From assembly GCA_035263845.1 (NCBI GenBank), contig DATFQY010000221.1:1-7752 (forward strand): a stretch of DNA of 7,752 nt, read 5' to 3'. Each line of letters opens with the position of its first letter. The first letter of the stretch is position 1. The stretch comes from JAWOLE01 sp035263845 (GTDB lineage Bacteria > Acidobacteriota > Thermoanaerobaculia > UBA5066 > Gp7-AA6). Made by a program: the position numbers and the translations under genes. This document shows positions 5,995-7,752 of the stretch, in pieces. Below the pieces are notes generated by a model. The model ran no database searches. It saw nothing but the letters and a program-made list of their open reading frames with translations, and was not told where the DNA came from.

Positions 5995-7163
5995 CAGAAC
6001 CTTGCGAGCTTGTTCGCGCTGGCCAGCGCGATCCAGAAGCGTGCTCCGTCGCTACAGGCGCCGTAGGGATGGGTGCTCGTCCCTGTCCCGAAGGAGCCCA
6101 GAGTCGTCAGATCCGCCGCCTTCCAGAGTGAGACGTTGCTGCTGGAATTGTTCGTCACCAGGACGCGCTGCCCATCGAAGGCGGCTGTCACGGGAGAGAT
6201 CAGACCGTTGCCGGTCAGCGTCGCCAGCACCTCGCCGCTCGAGGCCCGGACGACCGAGACCGAGCCGGAGCCGCCATTGGGCACCCAGATGTTCGTGCCA
6301 TCGAAGACCGGATATTGCGGGTTGTTGCCGACCGTGACGCTCTGCAGGATCGCGCCGGCGCTGTCGAGCTTCAGGAGTCTGGGGGGGCTGAAAATCGTGA
6401 TCCAGACGTTCGCCCCGTCGTAGAGAGCGCCGATCGGGAGGAAGAAACCCGCCGTGACCGTCGTCACGGTCCAGGGTACCGCGCCGGGAGTCACGATCGA
6501 GATGCCTCCCGGAATGTCGTTGTTTGCCGTCCAGATCCGCGAGCCGTCGAACGCGATCCCGGCGGGAAAGTTCCCAAGGTTGGTGGCGACCGTATTGACC
6601 GCTCCCGCCGACTGGCTGGGGTCGATCTGGTAGAGCTGTCCCGGGCTTGTGTTGCCGGTCACGTAGACGTATCCCGCGGCCACGAGCACACCCTCGGCGC
6701 TGCTCGCCCCCGTCCACGTCTCCAGCAGCATGCCGTCGCTTCCGCGCACGCGCGAGACCGAGTTGCCGGTGTAATTGGTCGCCCAGAGATCCGCCCCGTC
6801 CGATTCGACATGCTGGGGCAGCCCGCCGATCGTCGTCAGCTTCAGGGCGGCGTCGTTCTGCGGCGTCCAGAACTGCCTCAAGGCGGTCCTGATGCTGCCC
6901 CGCTGAAGAAGACGGTCCACCGAACGCGACAGGAAAATCGCCATCTGGAGCCGCGAGACGTTGGAAGCCGGGTCGTAGGTCGTCGGCGTCGCCCCGGTGG
7001 TGATCCCCAGGGTGAAAATCTCCAGGACTTCCTGGCAGAAGGTCGTGACATCGGTGAAGGGGCCGCAGTCGCCCGGAAGCGCGCCTGCCCCGCCGACCAG
7101 CAGAGCGGTTGACGCGATGGAGACAGCCGCAAGGCCGCGTCGGGGGAATGAGAAGATTCGCAC
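5994..7163 (-). CDS. Secreted SLH-domain beta-propeller protein, paralog 2
   Basis: The 389-aa protein has the same layout as paralog 1: a signal peptide (MRIFSFPRRG plus a hydrophobic stretch, with an AGA site at 26-28), one SLH domain at about 33-88 (CGPFTDV ... LGITTGATPTTYDP ... VSRLQMAIFLSRSVD), and about seven propeller blades with cores such as AFDGSRIWTA (204-213), YDGANVWI (248-255), FDGTNIWVPN (287-296) and FDGQRVLVTNN (329-339). It ends in NKLARF, as does paralog 1. By hand count the last 107 residues of the two agree at 73 positions (about 68%). The start is a GTG preceded by AAGGAGG, which overlaps the stop codon of paralog 3 only 12 bases upstream, so paralogs 3 and 2 are surely co-transcribed. 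Function is unknown beyond a likely envelope-located binding or scaffold role. Cys33 and Cys43 flank the start of the SLH domain, as in paralog 1. Confidence 0.85.
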   Translation of the reverse strand: MRIFSFPRRGLAAVSIASTALLVGGAGALPGDCGPFTDVTTFCQEVLEIFTLGITTGATPTTYDPASNVSRLQMAIFLSRSVDRLLQRGSIRTALRQFWTPQNDAALKLTTIGGLPQHVESDGADLWATNYTGNSVSRVRGSDGMLLETWTGASSAEGVLVAAGYVYVTGNTSPGQLYQIDPSQSAGAVNTVATNLGNFPAGIAFDGSRIWTANNDIPGGISIVTPGAVPWTVTTVTAGFFLPIGALYDGANVWITIFSPPRLLKLDSAGAILQSVTVGNNPQYPVFDGTNIWVPNGGSGSVSVVRASSGEVLATLTGNGLISPVTAAFDGQRVLVTNNSSSNVSLWKAADLTTLGSFGTGTSTHPYGACSDGARFWIALASANKLARF

Positions 7164-7169
7164 TCAACG

Positions 7170-7176
7170 CCTCCTT
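7170..7176 (-). promoter_or_regulatory. Ribosome-binding site of SLH-propeller paralog 2
   Basis: AAGGAGG on the minus strand lies 6 bases before the GTG at 7163 and touches the TGA stop of paralog 3 (7178-7176). It fixes the start of paralog 2 and favours translational coupling with paralog 3. Confidence 0.75.
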
Positions 7177-7752
7177 CAGAACAGGGCGAGCTTGTTCGCG
7201 GTCGTCAGCGTGATCCAGAAGTGGATGCCGTCGCTGCAGGCGCGGATGGGAGCGGTGTTCGCGCCTGTCCCGAACGATCCCAGGGGTGTCAGGTCCGCCG
7301 CTTTCCAGAGGGAAACGGTGTCGGCGGACCCGTTGGGCATCAGGACGCGTTGACCATCGAAGGCGGCCGCGTTAGGCCTGTCCATTCCGTTGCCGGTCAG
7401 CGTCGCCAGCACCGCGCCGGTCGATGCCCGTACAACCGTGACCCTGTTGGCCTCGCCGCCCGGCACCCAGATGTTCGTGCCGTCGAAGACCGGAAAGCCC
7501 GAGCCGCCGATCGTGACCGTCTGCAGGATGGCGCCCGAGCTGTCGAGCCTCAGCAGGGTGCCGGCGCTATTCGTGACCCAGACGTTCGTCCCGTCGTAGA
7601 GGGCTCCGTAGAGAAAAGGGAATCCGGTGGCGACGGTCGTCACGGTCCAGGGGATCGTCGCGCCGGGAGTGACTATGGAGACGGAACCGGGATCGTTGTT
7701 AGCGGTCCAGATCCTTGACCCGTCGAATGCAATCCCCAGCGGAGCGCCGCCG
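7176..7752 (-). CDS. SLH-propeller paralog 3, C-terminal part only (5' end outside window)
   Basis: The minus-strand frame is open from the right edge of the window to a TGA at 7178-7176, giving 191 residues that align with the last half of paralogs 2 and 1. Propeller cores are visible as AFDGSRIWTA, YDGTNVWVTN, VFDGTNIWVPG and AFDGQRVLMPN, followed by VSLWKAADLTPLGSFGTG and the ending NKLALF. A start assigned inside the window (for example the GTG near 7643) would cut through a blade, so the real start must lie to the right. Signal peptide and SLH domain are expected there by homology but are not seen. It is closer to paralog 2 than to paralog 1 in the shared blades, for example in WTVTTV, GALYDG and VFDGTNIWVP. 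It is the most upstream visible gene of the array. Confidence 0.82.
   Translation of the reverse strand, partial: GGAPLGIAFDGSRIWTANNDPGSVSIVTPGATIPWTVTTVATGFPFLYGALYDGTNVWVTNSAGTLLRLDSSGAILQTVTIGGSGFPVFDGTNIWVPGGEANRVTVVRASTGAVLATLTGNGMDRPNAAAFDGQRVLMPNGSADTVSLWKAADLTPLGSFGTGANTAPIRACSDGIHFWITLTTANKLALF

Larger units (their letters stand above)
4757..7752 (-). repeat. Tandem paralog array with near-identical DNA segments
   Basis: Three direct copies of the SLH-propeller gene lie head to tail. A 26-base stretch that encodes the V-L-A-T-L-T-G-N-G region is identical in all three, at 4968-4993, 6205-6230 and 7387-7412, spaced 1237 and 1182 bases apart. The array probably grew by unequal crossing-over and may continue beyond the right edge. 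Confidence 0.8.

Noticed and set aside
4757..7752. CRISPR array or short tandem repeats, suggested by recurring DNA segments
   Set aside because: The recurring segments are about 1.2 kb apart and in frame within long open reading frames; they are homologous gene parts, not spaced repeats.

Overview
The window is a gene-dense, GC-rich bacterial segment with almost no non-coding DNA. It suggests a Gram-negative-type bacterium from a deep-branching soil or sediment phylum such as Acidobacteriota. That guess rests on base composition, a fused nuoCD gene, GTG/TTG starts and secreted single-SLH proteins, and the sequence does not prove the taxon.

Left part (1-1754): purH lies on the minus strand and runs off the left edge about 30-35 codons before its expected end. 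It encodes the bifunctional enzyme for the last two steps of IMP synthesis. Divergent from it, only 35 bases away, is a small TusA/SirA-type sulfur-carrier gene on the plus strand.

Middle (1826-4760): a three-gene plus-strand operon, nuoB - nuoCD (fused) - nuoI, encodes the membrane-proximal iron-sulfur and quinone-reducing part of respiratory complex I. The genes are coupled by 4-base stop/start overlaps with non-ATG starts (TTGA, then GTGA). NuoB keeps all four cysteines for cluster N2, NuoI keeps both CxxCxxCxxxCP motifs, and NuoCD keeps the quinone-site His, Tyr and Asp. No nuoA precedes nuoB, and nuoEFGH/JKLMN do not follow nuoI. The rest of complex I must be encoded elsewhere, or this module must work with other partners.

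Right part (4757-7752): the strand switches and the stop codons of nuoI and the next gene interlock. Three tandem minus-strand paralogs follow; the most upstream one runs off the right edge. The two complete ones (388 and 389 aa) each have a signal peptide, one SLH domain and a roughly seven-bladed YVTN/NHL-like beta-propeller. They look like secreted or envelope-anchored surface proteins that arose by local duplication. Their blade cores are conserved, while the loops of the middle blades vary. Two short hairpins and a possible internal promoter lie in the 70-base gap between the last two.

The most notable points are the isolated quinone-module nuo operon with an unusually cysteine-rich NuoD, and the SLH-propeller tandem array. 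No mobile element, CRISPR array or RNA gene is visible. No gene-free stretch exceeds about 75 bases.
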